Source: Enterobacter sp. ENT03
GTDB taxonomy: Bacteria; Pseudomonadota; Gammaproteobacteria; Enterobacterales; Enterobacteriaceae
Assembly (NCBI RefSeq): GCF_019218745.1
Contig: NZ_JAHUXA010000001.1
Coordinates: 620,001-684,000 of the forward strand
Direction: 5' to 3'
Length of the DNA stretch: 64,000 nt
Shown here: positions 26,647-35,627 of the stretch, piece after piece
Numbering within the stretch: position 1 is the first letter of the stretch
Layout: each line of letters begins with the position of its first letter
Notes under the pieces: generated by a model
The model's input: the letters and a program-made list of their open reading frames with translations, nothing else
What the model was told of the DNA's origin: nothing
Databases searched by the model: none
Made by a program: the position numbers and the translations under genes

Positions 26647-29250
26647 TTAGTTTTTAAACTTCACCGGATTATCACGATAGGCTTTCAGCCGACTGCGCAT
26701 CCAGCTGCTGCTGTTGCGGTTAACCGCGCTGACCACCCCGGTGGTCGCCCCGCCCCCTACCTGCACATGGAAAATCCCCCGTGACGGGAAATCCAGATAC
26801 TTCGGCGTGGAGAAGTCCCACTCATGGCGGCTGAACAGCTCGCGCGGCGTGTGGCCCATCATCTTCGCATGCACATCCAGGAACGGAATATCGAGCAGAC
26901 GGCGGTTGATCGCCTCCACCGACGAGCCGATTTCCGGGTGTCCCATCAGGTAGCTGCCGCCAGTACCCCAGAACTCCTCGTCCAGCTCGCCCACCACTTC
27001 ATTTATGCTGGCCAGGCGGCTGGCGGGAACCTGCCACGGCAGCACGGGCTGGCGCAGATAACGGCTTAACGCCGCACAGAAATCAAAGGTGCGCTCCCAC
27101 TCGTAAGGCGTGTAGCAGTAACCGTTTTTGTAAGCGCGGCTGGTGAAATCGTCTGCTTCATAGCGGTCGGCGGCCATAAAGTCTGCGCCTTTTGCCAGCG
27201 CTGCCGAACCATCCGCACGGGTATAAGGGATCTCATCAAAAACGCCCACCAGCAGCGCGTACTGCGCGGTGAGTTTGCCCGCCAGATGGGGATCGAGGGT
27301 CATTTTTTTATGCGTGCCATCGATCGGGTCGAAAATATCATCATAGGTAAAATCGCTGTAAATCCACTGCGATCCGCCAACGCCCCACAGGTTGACCTGC
27401 CAGCCGAGCACTACGTCCGGGGCCACCACGCGCACCAGCCAGTTCACGCCTTTGATGTAGCCTTTTAAGGTATCGGTGATCGCCGACGGCACAGCGACGT
27501 TGATGCCGTGATGCGCCAGCGCGTCCGCCAGTGGTTTACGCACCGGGATCGCATAATCCGGTGCGAAGCCGTACTTCTGGCACTCTCCCAGGTAATCCGG
27601 GTTCACGATAAAGCCCGCCGGTACCGGATGCGCGGCATCTTTCGCCGCATCCGCCATTTTCAGCGCCTGAATAAAGTTGGCGAAACTGAACTGGTGGCGC
27701 ACCGGATCTTTAATGATGCGCTCGACGTCCCCCAGCGACAGGTTGCAGGTATAAGACACCATCATCGGCAGCACATGATCGTTGATTTTTGCTTCCACGT
27801 TGCGCGCCATCTCAATGATTTTAGCGGTGGGTTCTTTCGCCGGATCAAGATACCCCGATGCGTCGCCCATGCCGTCATCGCCCGAATATTTGAACAGCGA
27901 GGCCACGCGCGCTTCCGCCAGATCGTCAACGTTACTCTGCGACATATCCGCGCAGCCGCCAAAGCTCAGGTAGTCCGGGAAACCTTTCACGCGCAGGTTC
28001 GCCCCGGCCGTGATGTTCACGGTTAACACCTGCGGCGCATTGCTCTCGATGCGCAGCGGTTGCGGGCTGACATCCACATAATGCACCACGCTGTCATGAA
28101 TAAAGGGCGCGGTTTCAATGTGATACACACCCGGAGCCAGCACCACGGTTTGTTCGAGGTTGCCGTCGCGGATCGGCAGATTAGCAAAATGGTACTGGCG
28201 CGGGATCGCCCCGCCGTCGTTAAGACGCAGATCGAAGGTGGCGTTCAGCCCGTGTTCCGCCCTGACGTGCAGCGTCAGTTTCGCCGAGCCGGTTTGTTTA
28301 TCATCCTGCTGGCGCACCTGAGTGCTGGTAAACGCCAGATGATGATAACGACCGTTCAGCGCGCCGTTGATACCGTCAAAAATGTAGTGCGTGTTATTAA
28401 GCTTCACGTCGTTTATGCGCAGGGCGAAATTGCCGCTGGTGGGCAGGCTTTCCAGACGCTGCGTCTGTCCGGCGCGCAGAACGTGACGCTGTTTTTCCAC
28501 GCCATTTTGCAGGTACACCAGATGCAGATCCTGGTTCTGCAGGCCGGGCACCGCCGCCAGGTTTAGCGCCACGTCGAGCGTGGTGCTGCGCACTGCCGGA
28601 GCAAAGGAAATGTCGAGGCGGGTACGCTGGCCTTTGCTGATGGTCAGTTCCGACGCGCTCAGGCTGACCGGCGCGCGCACGGTGCCATCGGCGGTGCGCA
28701 GTTCTTCGACCTGCGCATGCCAGGTACCGGCAGCGAGGCTGAAATAGGCCGTTCCCGCTTTCGGAAAGACGGTTTCGCGTTTTTCACCACGCGTCAGCAC
28801 CAGCGCCAGCGCAACGCCTTCCAGCCCTGCCGGGAGGCTGGCGCAGTTCACGACCAGTTCCCCGGCGACGTTGGTTTCTTCGTCGGCTGCTGCGGTAAAG
28901 GTGTCGCTGAAGGTCGCCCATTTCGGTACGGCATCCGAAGAGGCATTGACGCCGATATGGATCTGGGTGATGACATTGCCAATCGCCTGGCCATCGGCTG
29001 CAGTAATGGTCACTTTATAATCGTAAACCCCGTTGCCGATTTCGCTCGACTCGATATTCAGTTTAAATTCACGCCACGGACTGGATGAAATCGTAATATC
29101 CCCTTCGGTAATTTTACCCGGGGCGCTAAAGGTCAGAATGAGTTTTTGTTTTATATCGACAGTGCCGCCCGATTTGGCTTTAAAGCCACGCAGATCGGCG
29201 GTGGGATACCAGGTATCGTTAGTAATACTGTGGCTAAAATCCAGTTGCAT
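26647..29250 (-). CDS. Large multidomain protein of unknown function (possible glycan-active enzyme)
   Basis: I do not recognise this 867-residue protein. Residues 1 to about 105 look like a beta-sandwich (WYPTADLRGFKAKSGG near the start). Residues 120-420 appear to hold three degenerate beta-rich units with similar endings (ISKGQRTRLDISF; SNAPQVLTVNITAG). From residue 422 (KGFPDYLSFGGCAD) it changes to alternating strands and helices like a TIM barrel, with acidic or aromatic clusters LFKYSGDDGMGDASGYLDP, GFIVNPDYLGECQ, GWQVNLWGVGGSQW, GVFDEIPYT and ADRYEADDF. There is no signal peptide. The ATG at 29250 has a cggagat ribosome binding site. It is divergent from the ADP-ribosylglycohydrolase-fold gene. 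A glycosidase or carbohydrate-binding role is inferred from context only. Confidence 0.75.
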   Translation of the reverse strand: MQLDFSHSITNDTWYPTADLRGFKAKSGGTVDIKQKLILTFSAPGKITEGDITISSSPWREFKLNIESSEIGNGVYDYKVTITAADGQAIGNVITQIHIGVNASSDAVPKWATFSDTFTAAADEETNVAGELVVNCASLPAGLEGVALALVLTRGEKRETVFPKAGTAYFSLAAGTWHAQVEELRTADGTVRAPVSLSASELTISKGQRTRLDISFAPAVRSTTLDVALNLAAVPGLQNQDLHLVYLQNGVEKQRHVLRAGQTQRLESLPTSGNFALRINDVKLNNTHYIFDGINGALNGRYHHLAFTSTQVRQQDDKQTGSAKLTLHVRAEHGLNATFDLRLNDGGAIPRQYHFANLPIRDGNLEQTVVLAPGVYHIETAPFIHDSVVHYVDVSPQPLRIESNAPQVLTVNITAGANLRVKGFPDYLSFGGCADMSQSNVDDLAEARVASLFKYSGDDGMGDASGYLDPAKEPTAKIIEMARNVEAKINDHVLPMMVSYTCNLSLGDVERIIKDPVRHQFSFANFIQALKMADAAKDAAHPVPAGFIVNPDYLGECQKYGFAPDYAIPVRKPLADALAHHGINVAVPSAITDTLKGYIKGVNWLVRVVAPDVVLGWQVNLWGVGGSQWIYSDFTYDDIFDPIDGTHKKMTLDPHLAGKLTAQYALLVGVFDEIPYTRADGSAALAKGADFMAADRYEADDFTSRAYKNGYCYTPYEWERTFDFCAALSRYLRQPVLPWQVPASRLASINEVVGELDEEFWGTGGSYLMGHPEIGSSVEAINRRLLDIPFLDVHAKMMGHTPRELFSRHEWDFSTPKYLDFPSRGIFHVQVGGGATTGVVSAVNRNSSSWMRSRLKAYRDNPVKFKN

Positions 29251-29570
29251 AATACATCTCCGGTGAAATACAAATAGCGATTAAACCTGACCGACAAGAC
29301 AGGGGTATCGCGGGTCAGTGTTCAGGCGATGTCATTTATAAATTACCCGAAACTTAATTACAGCGGAGGCAGCCGTTAAAAGAGTGTTAATGATATAACG
29401 TGTTCATGGTCATATTCTTTTACGCATCTTACTGCGTAAAAATAATAAAGTTTGATTTGGCTCTCTGTTCTCAAAAAAACTCAATATTGATGAATGAGAG
29501 TTATTGACGCGCGGTCACCTGCGTTTTAAAAAACGGCCACCACAGGGAGCGTTCATTTAGGACAGAAAAT
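29251..29570. promoter_or_regulatory. Divergent control region, 867-residue gene / ADP-ribosylglycohydrolase-fold gene
   Basis: A 320-bp AT-rich region with no gene. It contains a perfect dyad TTTTACGCA-N6-TGCGTAAAA at 29418-29441 and a looser ctgacc...ggtcag pairing near 29287-29317. The LacI-type YcjW gene nearby is a possible regulator, but that is not shown. Confidence 0.5.
29418..29441. promoter_or_regulatory. Perfect 9-bp inverted repeat, operator candidate
   Basis: ttttacgca (29418-29426) and tgcgtaaaa (29433-29441) are exact reverse complements separated by six bases, midway between two divergent starts. It could be a dimeric repressor site; a hairpin in either leader is the alternative. 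Confidence 0.45.
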
Positions 29571-31667
29571 ATGCAATTGCCCGCAGATTATTATCAGCGA
29601 CTGTATGCCGGGGTACTGGGAAAATTAATCGGTGTCTATTTAGGCCGGCCATTTGAGGGCTGGCGTTATCAGGAAATCGTCCAGCAGCTCGGTGAAATTA
29701 ATTATTATGTGCATGAAAAATTTAATCGCCCGCTGGTGGTCGCCGACGACGACGTGGCAGGTACCTTTACCTTTATTCGCGCGCTGGAAGATTATGCGTT
29801 AGCGGATACGCTTACCGCGGAACAAATTGGCCAGTGCTGGCTGAATTACATTATCGATAAGCGCACTATTTTATGGTGGGGCGGCAACGGCAATTCCAGC
29901 GAGCAGACGGCCTGGCTGAACCTCAAAAAAGGCATTCCCGCGCCGTTAAGCGGTGCAACGGCCACTAACGGCAAAACCATAGCCGAACAGATTGGCGCAC
30001 AAATTTTTATTGATGGCTGGGCGCTGGTCGCGCCGGGCCAGCCTGCGCTTGCGGCGTCATTAGCGCAAAAAGCCGCCAGCGTCAGTCACGATGGCGAAGC
30101 GGTATGGGCGGCGATGCTGTGGGCGGCCATGGAGGCCCAGGCCTTTGTCTGTGACGATATTCAGCACCTACTGGATCTGGGGTTGTCGTTTATCCCTAAG
30201 GAGTGCGAAATCGCACGCATGATCGCCGACGTTCGCCGCTGGCATCAGCAGGATGGCGACTGGCATCTCACCCGCGAGAAGATTGACGCTCAGTATGGGT
30301 ATGACAACTATCCCGGCAACTGCCCGATGGTGCCCAATCACGCCCTGATGATCATGGCGATACTCTATGCGCCCGATAATTTTCAGCAGGCGCAATGCAT
30401 TATCAACACCTCGGGCCGGGATACCGACTGCAACGCCGGTAACGTCGGCTGCCTGTCGGGGATCATGACCGGGCTGGCGGGCATTGATGCCGGGCCGGAC
30501 TGGCGCGGGCCGCTGGCGGATCGCCTGCTGATCTCGTCGGCGGACGGCGGTTTTTCCATTAATAACGCCGTGCGTATTACCGATTATCTGTACGATCTTG
30601 CCCATTCGCTCGCCGGGCTGCCGCGCCCTGCGCCCCGTAAAGATGGCGCTCCGTTTCACTTTTCGCTGCCGGGCAGCGTACAGGGTTTTCGCTCGCTGTC
30701 GCCGTCGGTGCGGGTGAGCAATGCGGCGTATCAGGGGCGAAATATGTTATGCCTGGATTATCAGTCCCTGCCGCCAGACGCCCCGGCCTGCGTGACTACC
30801 CTTACCTTTTCACCGCCGGAAGTGGCCGACATGCTGAGCTACGCCAGTTACGATCTGATGGCGACGCCGCTGGTCTATCCCGGCCAGCAATTACAGGCCA
30901 CGCTGTTTGCCCCGCCGGATAACCGGCAGGTCGTCTCGGTGCGGCTTTGCTACCGGGTATACGACGAAAACAGTGAACTGCACTGTTACTATGGCGATCC
31001 GCAGCCGTTGCGACCGGGAGGCGGAATTACGCTGACCATGACGCTGCCGGACAGCCACGGTCAGCCCATTGCCGAGGTGGGCGTGGCGCTGGCGGCGGCG
31101 TCTGCCGGGCGAGTGCTGGTGGATACCCTGCGCTGGGACGGTGCGCCGCATCTGACGCTGCGCAAACCCACGGGCAACAGCGATTTCTGGTGGCGCGCCT
31201 GGGTGAACGGCGCGGATTTACTTTCACGGCACTACCCCGATCGTTTCCGCATCGCCAGCGAACGGGAGGAAGGGCTTTTGATCCACGGCACCCGCGAATG
31301 GCGCGATTATCGCATCCAGGGCGATCTCACGCTGCATCTGGGGGAGTATGGCGGGCTGGCGTTTCGCTTTCAGGGCATGCGCCGCTATTACGCCGCGCGT
31401 ATTACCCGCGATGAAAAATTCCAGCTGGTACGGGTGCGCGACGCTACATGCTCGGTGCTGGCGGAAACCCCGCTGGCGGGCGTTTTCGAGCGCGAGATCG
31501 CCTTTGATATTCGCTTGCAGGGCAGGCGTATTGTGGCAAGCGTAGATAACATCCAGCTTAGCGTGACCGATGAAGACGCCGGGGCGTTCACCGACGGCGG
31601 TTGTGGACTGCTGGTGTTCGCCGGTGCCATCTCCACCGCCGCGCTGCACCTTTCTCCGATCCATTAA
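29571..31667 (+). CDS. ADP-ribosylglycohydrolase-fold protein with C-terminal beta-sandwich domains
   Basis: A 698-residue protein in three parts. Residues 1 to about 340 are an ADP-ribosylglycohydrolase (DraG/ARH) fold: GVLGKLIGVYLGRPFEGW at the start, a metal-site DDD at 59-61 (VADDDVAGTF), and SGRDTDCNAGNVGCLSG with D284 and D286, the second metal-binding signature. Residues 350-535 are beta-rich. Residues 538-698 resemble a LamG/concanavalin-like domain (WRDYRIQGDLTLHLGEYGGLAF). There is no signal peptide. In sugar-catabolic loci such folds may act on glycosides rather than ADP-ribosyl proteins; here it lies between GH31 and the ycj glycoside cluster. The substrate is unknown. Confidence 0.82.
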   Translation: MQLPADYYQRLYAGVLGKLIGVYLGRPFEGWRYQEIVQQLGEINYYVHEKFNRPLVVADDDVAGTFTFIRALEDYALADTLTAEQIGQCWLNYIIDKRTILWWGGNGNSSEQTAWLNLKKGIPAPLSGATATNGKTIAEQIGAQIFIDGWALVAPGQPALAASLAQKAASVSHDGEAVWAAMLWAAMEAQAFVCDDIQHLLDLGLSFIPKECEIARMIADVRRWHQQDGDWHLTREKIDAQYGYDNYPGNCPMVPNHALMIMAILYAPDNFQQAQCIINTSGRDTDCNAGNVGCLSGIMTGLAGIDAGPDWRGPLADRLLISSADGGFSINNAVRITDYLYDLAHSLAGLPRPAPRKDGAPFHFSLPGSVQGFRSLSPSVRVSNAAYQGRNMLCLDYQSLPPDAPACVTTLTFSPPEVADMLSYASYDLMATPLVYPGQQLQATLFAPPDNRQVVSVRLCYRVYDENSELHCYYGDPQPLRPGGGITLTMTLPDSHGQPIAEVGVALAAASAGRVLVDTLRWDGAPHLTLRKPTGNSDFWWRAWVNGADLLSRHYPDRFRIASEREEGLLIHGTREWRDYRIQGDLTLHLGEYGGLAFRFQGMRRYYAARITRDEKFQLVRVRDATCSVLAETPLAGVFEREIAFDIRLQGRRIVASVDNIQLSVTDEDAGAFTDGGCGLLVFAGAISTAALHLSPIH

Positions 31668-31676
31668 CCCTGACCG

Positions 31677-31708
31677 TTACCCGGCGGAGCTGATATTTCG
31701 CCGGGTAA
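31677..31708. terminator. Hairpin after the ADP-ribosylglycohydrolase-fold gene
   Basis: Perfect 10-bp arms ttacccggcg/cgccgggtaa with a 12-base loop lie 10 bp past the stop. There is no clear T-run, so it may be an RNA-stabilising structure rather than a terminator. Confidence 0.45.
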
Positions 31709-31834
31709 TCATTGACCGGACAATGAGGTCCGTAAAGTGATTCGTTTCATTAATTAACCACGTAGTGTTTGTCTTAACGGCATTATCTCCCGTAAGATAA
31801 ACAGTATAACTCTATTAATGGAACCAGTAAGGTT

Positions 31835-32827
31835 ATGTCCCCTACCATCTATGATATTGCGCGCGTGGCAGGCGTTTCAAAATCCACCGTATCGCGGGTC
31901 CTGAATAAGAAAACCAATATTTCGCCGCAGGCGCGGGATAGCGTTCTTAAAGCCATGCGTGAGCTGAATTATCATCCGAATAAAGCCGCGCGCGCGCTGA
32001 CCTCCTCCGGCTTCGATGCCATTATGGTTATTTATACCCGCCCGACAAAAACCACGGCCGGCAATCCCTATTTCTCTGAAGCATTACATGCCATTACCGA
32101 AAAAGCGGAGGAAGTAGGGTTTGACGTGATATTACAGACTTCATTAAACCCTGCGGATGAACTGCAAAAATGCGAAAGCAAAATTATGCAGAAGATGATC
32201 AAGGGCATTATTATGCTCAGCTCGCCGGCCAATGAGTCATTTCTGACACAGCTTGACAGACATGGTATTCCGGTGGTGGTGATCGGCAAAGTCGAAGGAC
32301 AGTTTGAACATGTCTATTCGGTGGATACCGATAACTATCAGGACAGCGTCGCCATTACCGAGGCGTTAATTAAAAACGGGCATAAAAATATCGCCTGTAT
32401 TCATGCGCCGCTGAGCTATCACGTTTCCATCGATCGGGTTAACGGTTATAAAGCGAGTTTGCAGGCCAGCCAGTTGCCGCTGCGTGATGAGTGGATCATT
32501 GACGGCGGCTATATGCAGGAGAGCGCCCTCGACGCCGCCCGCGCCTTACTGAGCCAGCCGATGCTGCCCGACGCGATTTTTGCCACCGACAGCCTGAAGC
32601 TGATGAGCGTCTATCGCGCCGCCGCTGAAAAAAACATCCGCATCCCGCAACAGCTCACGGTGGTGGGCTATCTCAACGAAACGCTCTCTTTTATTCTCAA
32701 CCCGCCACCCGGCGGCATTGATGTGCCGTCCCAGGAGCTGGGCGCGCAGAGTTTTGATCTGATTTTCAAGCTGATTTCCGGCGAAAAATGCCCGCGTAAT
32801 GTGATTGTGGCAACGACGATTAGTTGA
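31835..32827 (+). CDS. ycjW: LacI-family regulator YcjW
   Basis: A 330-residue LacI/GalR regulator with helix-turn-helix [20 protein letters not shown] (residues 3-22) and a ribose-binding-protein-like sensor. As in E. coli it borders ompG and the ycj operon, which supports YcjW over other LacI members. It is expected to control the ycj genes. Convergent with ompG, it shares the terminator hairpin at 32844. Confidence 0.85.
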   Translation: MSPTIYDIARVAGVSKSTVSRVLNKKTNISPQARDSVLKAMRELNYHPNKAARALTSSGFDAIMVIYTRPTKTTAGNPYFSEALHAITEKAEEVGFDVILQTSLNPADELQKCESKIMQKMIKGIIMLSSPANESFLTQLDRHGIPVVVIGKVEGQFEHVYSVDTDNYQDSVAITEALIKNGHKNIACIHAPLSYHVSIDRVNGYKASLQASQLPLRDEWIIDGGYMQESALDAARALLSQPMLPDAIFATDSLKLMSVYRAAAEKNIRIPQQLTVVGYLNETLSFILNPPPGGIDVPSQELGAQSFDLIFKLISGEKCPRNVIVATTIS

Positions 32828-32843
32828 GTGAAACAGCAGAAAA

Positions 32844-32865
32844 GAGTGGCACTGGCGTGCCACTC
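32844..32865. terminator. Bidirectional hairpin between ycjW and ompG
   Basis: Perfect 9-bp arms gagtggcac/gtgccactc around tggc lie between convergent stops. The plus strand has only a short T content after it, so efficiency is uncertain. Confidence 0.55.
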
Positions 32866-32876
32866 CTGGTGAGGTA

Positions 32877-33794
32877 TCAGAACGCGTAGTTAACGCCGAC
32901 GCCGATATAGTGGAACTTATCGTCGCTGCCTTCGTCATGACCCTGCCATTCAAACGCATAGTCCAGCGTCATGGACAGGCCGTTCTGGAAATCGTAGGCG
33001 TACAGCATACCCAGGCGGTTCATGTCGTGATCTTCGCGGGTAATATCATCCTGCCAGTCCCAGTTTGACCAGCGGTCGAGGTCAATACGGGTGTAAGGCG
33101 TTAAGGTGGTATTGCCTAAAGCGATGGGGAAATAAGCACGGATCTGCTGCGTGGAGAATTCACCGTTATTACGCCCGCTGTCCATATTAAATCCACGCTC
33201 AAGATAGTAGTTGGTCACTACCGAGAAGGTATCGTTGATTTTATACGTAAAGCCGGTTTCGGTTTCCACGCGGCTGTCAGCATAGCCGGTCACACTGAGA
33301 TCGTTGGCAAACTGGTAAAGAGCCAGCCAGCCGCCAAAACTCCAGGCGTCGTTGAGTTGCACATTCCAGTCCGGCGCAACTTTCCAGCGCTGCATATTCG
33401 CGGTGCCGGCGTCATCGTTATGCTCATCCTTAAAGTGATACCCATAATTACGGAAGCCGCCGGTCAGACCGAGGGAGAAATCCTCCCGGTCGATAAACTG
33501 GTAGTGAATTTCCAGTTCCGGGCGATCAAACCACGAGCCGCGCGTACCGCTGCTGTAGTCCACCGGGCCTTCCTGATAGTAGGCCATTGCCACGCGCCAC
33601 GGGCCTTTTGAGGCATTGAACCAGACTGACGGTTCATACAGCCCGTCCATGTCCTCACCCTGGCCTTCGACGTTTTCACTTTCATACATGGCACCAATAT
33701 TAAAATGCCAGTCATTATTTTCAGCTGCCTGCGCGCAGAATGTCCCGGCGCACAGGATCAGTGCGGCACGGCTCAGTAAGATATTCATTTTCAT
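32877..33794 (-). CDS. ompG: Outer-membrane porin OmpG
   Basis: A 305-residue precursor with signal peptide (MKMNILLSRAALILCAGTFC, cleavage after AQA) and a 14-stranded monomeric barrel. It is very close to E. coli OmpG (NDWHFNIGAMYE; RWSNWDWQDDI; FEWQGHDEGSDDKFHY) and ends in the aromatic AF. OmpG is a wide, non-selective pore that admits larger saccharides. It is downstream of ycjV on the same strand after a 70-bp gap, as in E. coli, and likely supplies oligosaccharides to the YcjNOPV importer. Confidence 0.95.
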   Translation of the reverse strand: MKMNILLSRAALILCAGTFCAQAAENNDWHFNIGAMYESENVEGQGEDMDGLYEPSVWFNASKGPWRVAMAYYQEGPVDYSSGTRGSWFDRPELEIHYQFIDREDFSLGLTGGFRNYGYHFKDEHNDDAGTANMQRWKVAPDWNVQLNDAWSFGGWLALYQFANDLSVTGYADSRVETETGFTYKINDTFSVVTNYYLERGFNMDSGRNNGEFSTQQIRAYFPIALGNTTLTPYTRIDLDRWSNWDWQDDITREDHDMNRLGMLYAYDFQNGLSMTLDYAFEWQGHDEGSDDKFHYIGVGVNYAF

Positions 33795-33864
33795 TCCTTA
33801 GAAAAATAAAAATGGTTAACCGGAATCGCTGTCCGGCGATGTATTTATAAACTGCGTTTATTCG

Positions 33865-34944
33865 TTAAACAGCTTGTTCTGTTTCCGCGTCAAAGAAATG
33901 ACACTTATGCATATCGAAATAAATGTTGATATTATCTCCTGCGTGATAATCATTAACGGCCCCGGCACGTACCACTAATTCGTGCCCCCCCACGGTGCTG
34001 TACAGCATGAACTCCGCACCGGTTAATTCCGCCACGCTGATACGCGCGGCAACACAATTTTCTTCCTGGTGTTGCGGATGAATATCTTCCGGGCGAATAC
34101 CCATGACCACCGCTTTATGCTGACAACCGCTGGCCTGCAATGCGTTTAATTTATCGGCCGGGATGGTCAATTTAAGGGTTTCGGTAATAAATTGATTACC
34201 GTCGATGGTGCCGCGAATAAAGTTCATTGACGGCGAGCCAATAAATCCTGCGACAAACATATTGGCCGGATGGTTATAAACGGTTTTCGGTGCGCCTACC
34301 TGCTGAATAATACCGTCCTTCATGATCACAATCCGCGTCGCCATGGTCATGGCTTCGGTCTGATCATGGGTAACGTAAATCATGGTGGTATTCAGCTTCT
34401 GGTGCAGCTTGCTGATTTCCGCACGCATCTGTACGCGCAGCTTGGCATCGAGGTTCGACAGCGGTTCATCCATCAGGAATACCCCGGCTTCGCGCACAAT
34501 GGCGCGACCGAGGGCGACACGCTGACGCTGGCCGCCGGAGAGTGCGCCCGGCTTGCGCGTTAAATAATCGCGCAGGCCGAGGATTTGCGCCGCCCAGCTG
34601 ACGCGCTCGTCGATAATTGCCTTGTCGATCTTCTGCATTTTCAGGCCGAACGCCATGTTGTCGTAGACGCTCATGTGCGGATAGAGGGCGTAGTTCTGGA
34701 ACACCATCGCGATGTTACGCGCCTTGGCGGGTACGTCGTTGACGCGCTTGCCGTCGATCATCAAATCGCCGTCGCTGATCTCTTCCAGACCGGCGATCAT
34801 GCGCAGGGTGGTGGATTTACCGCAGCCCGACGGCCCGACAAAAACAATAAATTCTTTGTCTTCGATCTCCAGGTTGAAGTCTTTGACCACGTGGACCTGG
34901 TTGTCATAAATTTTCTGAATATGTCGCAACGAGAGTTGTGCCAT
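33865..34944 (-). CDS. ycjV: Sugar ABC transporter ATPase YcjV (intact)
   Basis: A 359-residue MalK-type ATPase with Walker [11 protein letters not shown], signature LSGGQRQRVALGRAIVR, Walker [17 protein letters not shown] and a C-terminal regulatory domain. It completes the YcjNOP importer. In E. coli K-12 ycjV is annotated as a pseudogene; here the frame is full length. It lies 10 bp after ycjU in the long ycjM-ycjV operon. Confidence 0.92.
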   Translation of the reverse strand: MAQLSLRHIQKIYDNQVHVVKDFNLEIEDKEFIVFVGPSGCGKSTTLRMIAGLEEISDGDLMIDGKRVNDVPAKARNIAMVFQNYALYPHMSVYDNMAFGLKMQKIDKAIIDERVSWAAQILGLRDYLTRKPGALSGGQRQRVALGRAIVREAGVFLMDEPLSNLDAKLRVQMRAEISKLHQKLNTTMIYVTHDQTEAMTMATRIVIMKDGIIQQVGAPKTVYNHPANMFVAGFIGSPSMNFIRGTIDGNQFITETLKLTIPADKLNALQASGCQHKAVVMGIRPEDIHPQHQEENCVAARISVAELTGAEFMLYSTVGGHELVVRAGAVNDYHAGDNINIYFDMHKCHFFDAETEQAV

Positions 34945-34954
34945 GGTTGTGTCC

Positions 34955-35623
34955 TTACTTTCTGTGTTGCCAGAATGCTGATAAACGCGCCCACGTCAGT
35001 TCTTCCGTAGAAGAGAGACGCAACATGGCGTGATTTAAGGTGTTGCCGATGCCGACCGACGCCATGCCGCAGGCATTGATAGCGTCAATACCGGCCTGCG
35101 CATCTTCCACGCCGATGCAGGCCTGCGGGTCAACGCCCAGCCCGCGACAGGCGTTAAGGAAAATTTCCGGATCCGGTTTCGAGTGGCGAATGCGCGACGC
35201 ATCGGCGCAAAAGCCAAACAGATCGGTCATCTCCAGCGCCTCAAGGATCGCCGGGGCATTCAGGGAAACCGACGCGAGGCCCGTGGGAATGCCGTGAGCG
35301 CGCAGCTCAGTGAGCAGCGTTTTGATCCCCGGCAGCACGGCGCGGGGGGTGAGCTGGCGCAGCGAATCGACATAAATGCCGTTTTTACGTGCCGCCAGCG
35401 CCGCGCACTGCTCTGGATTAAACGCCTGCTCGCATCCACCGTGCGCCAGAATGCGCCGCAGCGATTCCATGCGGCTGATGCCCTTCAGGGTGGCGTTAAA
35501 GGTTTCATCGATGTCGATGCCCACCTCGCTCGCCACCTGCTGCCAGGCGTGAAAATGCAGTTCAGCGGTATCGGTGATCACGCCGTCAAGATCGAAAATA
35601 ACGGCGTGTAGTTGCTGTGCCAT
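34955..35623 (-). CDS. ycjU: Beta-phosphoglucomutase YcjU
   Basis: A 222-residue HAD-superfamily mutase with nucleophile D11 and D13 in [10 protein letters not shown], the cap domain, and [16 protein letters not shown]. It converts beta-glucose-1-phosphate, made by the GH65 phosphorylase YcjT, into glucose-6-phosphate. It is 4 bp after ycjT, consistent with that coupling. It is closely collinear with E. coli YcjU. Confidence 0.93.
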   Translation of the reverse strand: MAQQLHAVIFDLDGVITDTAELHFHAWQQVASEVGIDIDETFNATLKGISRMESLRRILAHGGCEQAFNPEQCAALAARKNGIYVDSLRQLTPRAVLPGIKTLLTELRAHGIPTGLASVSLNAPAILEALEMTDLFGFCADASRIRHSKPDPEIFLNACRGLGVDPQACIGVEDAQAGIDAINACGMASVGIGNTLNHAMLRLSSTEELTWARLSAFWQHRK

Positions 35624-35627
35624 AGCG

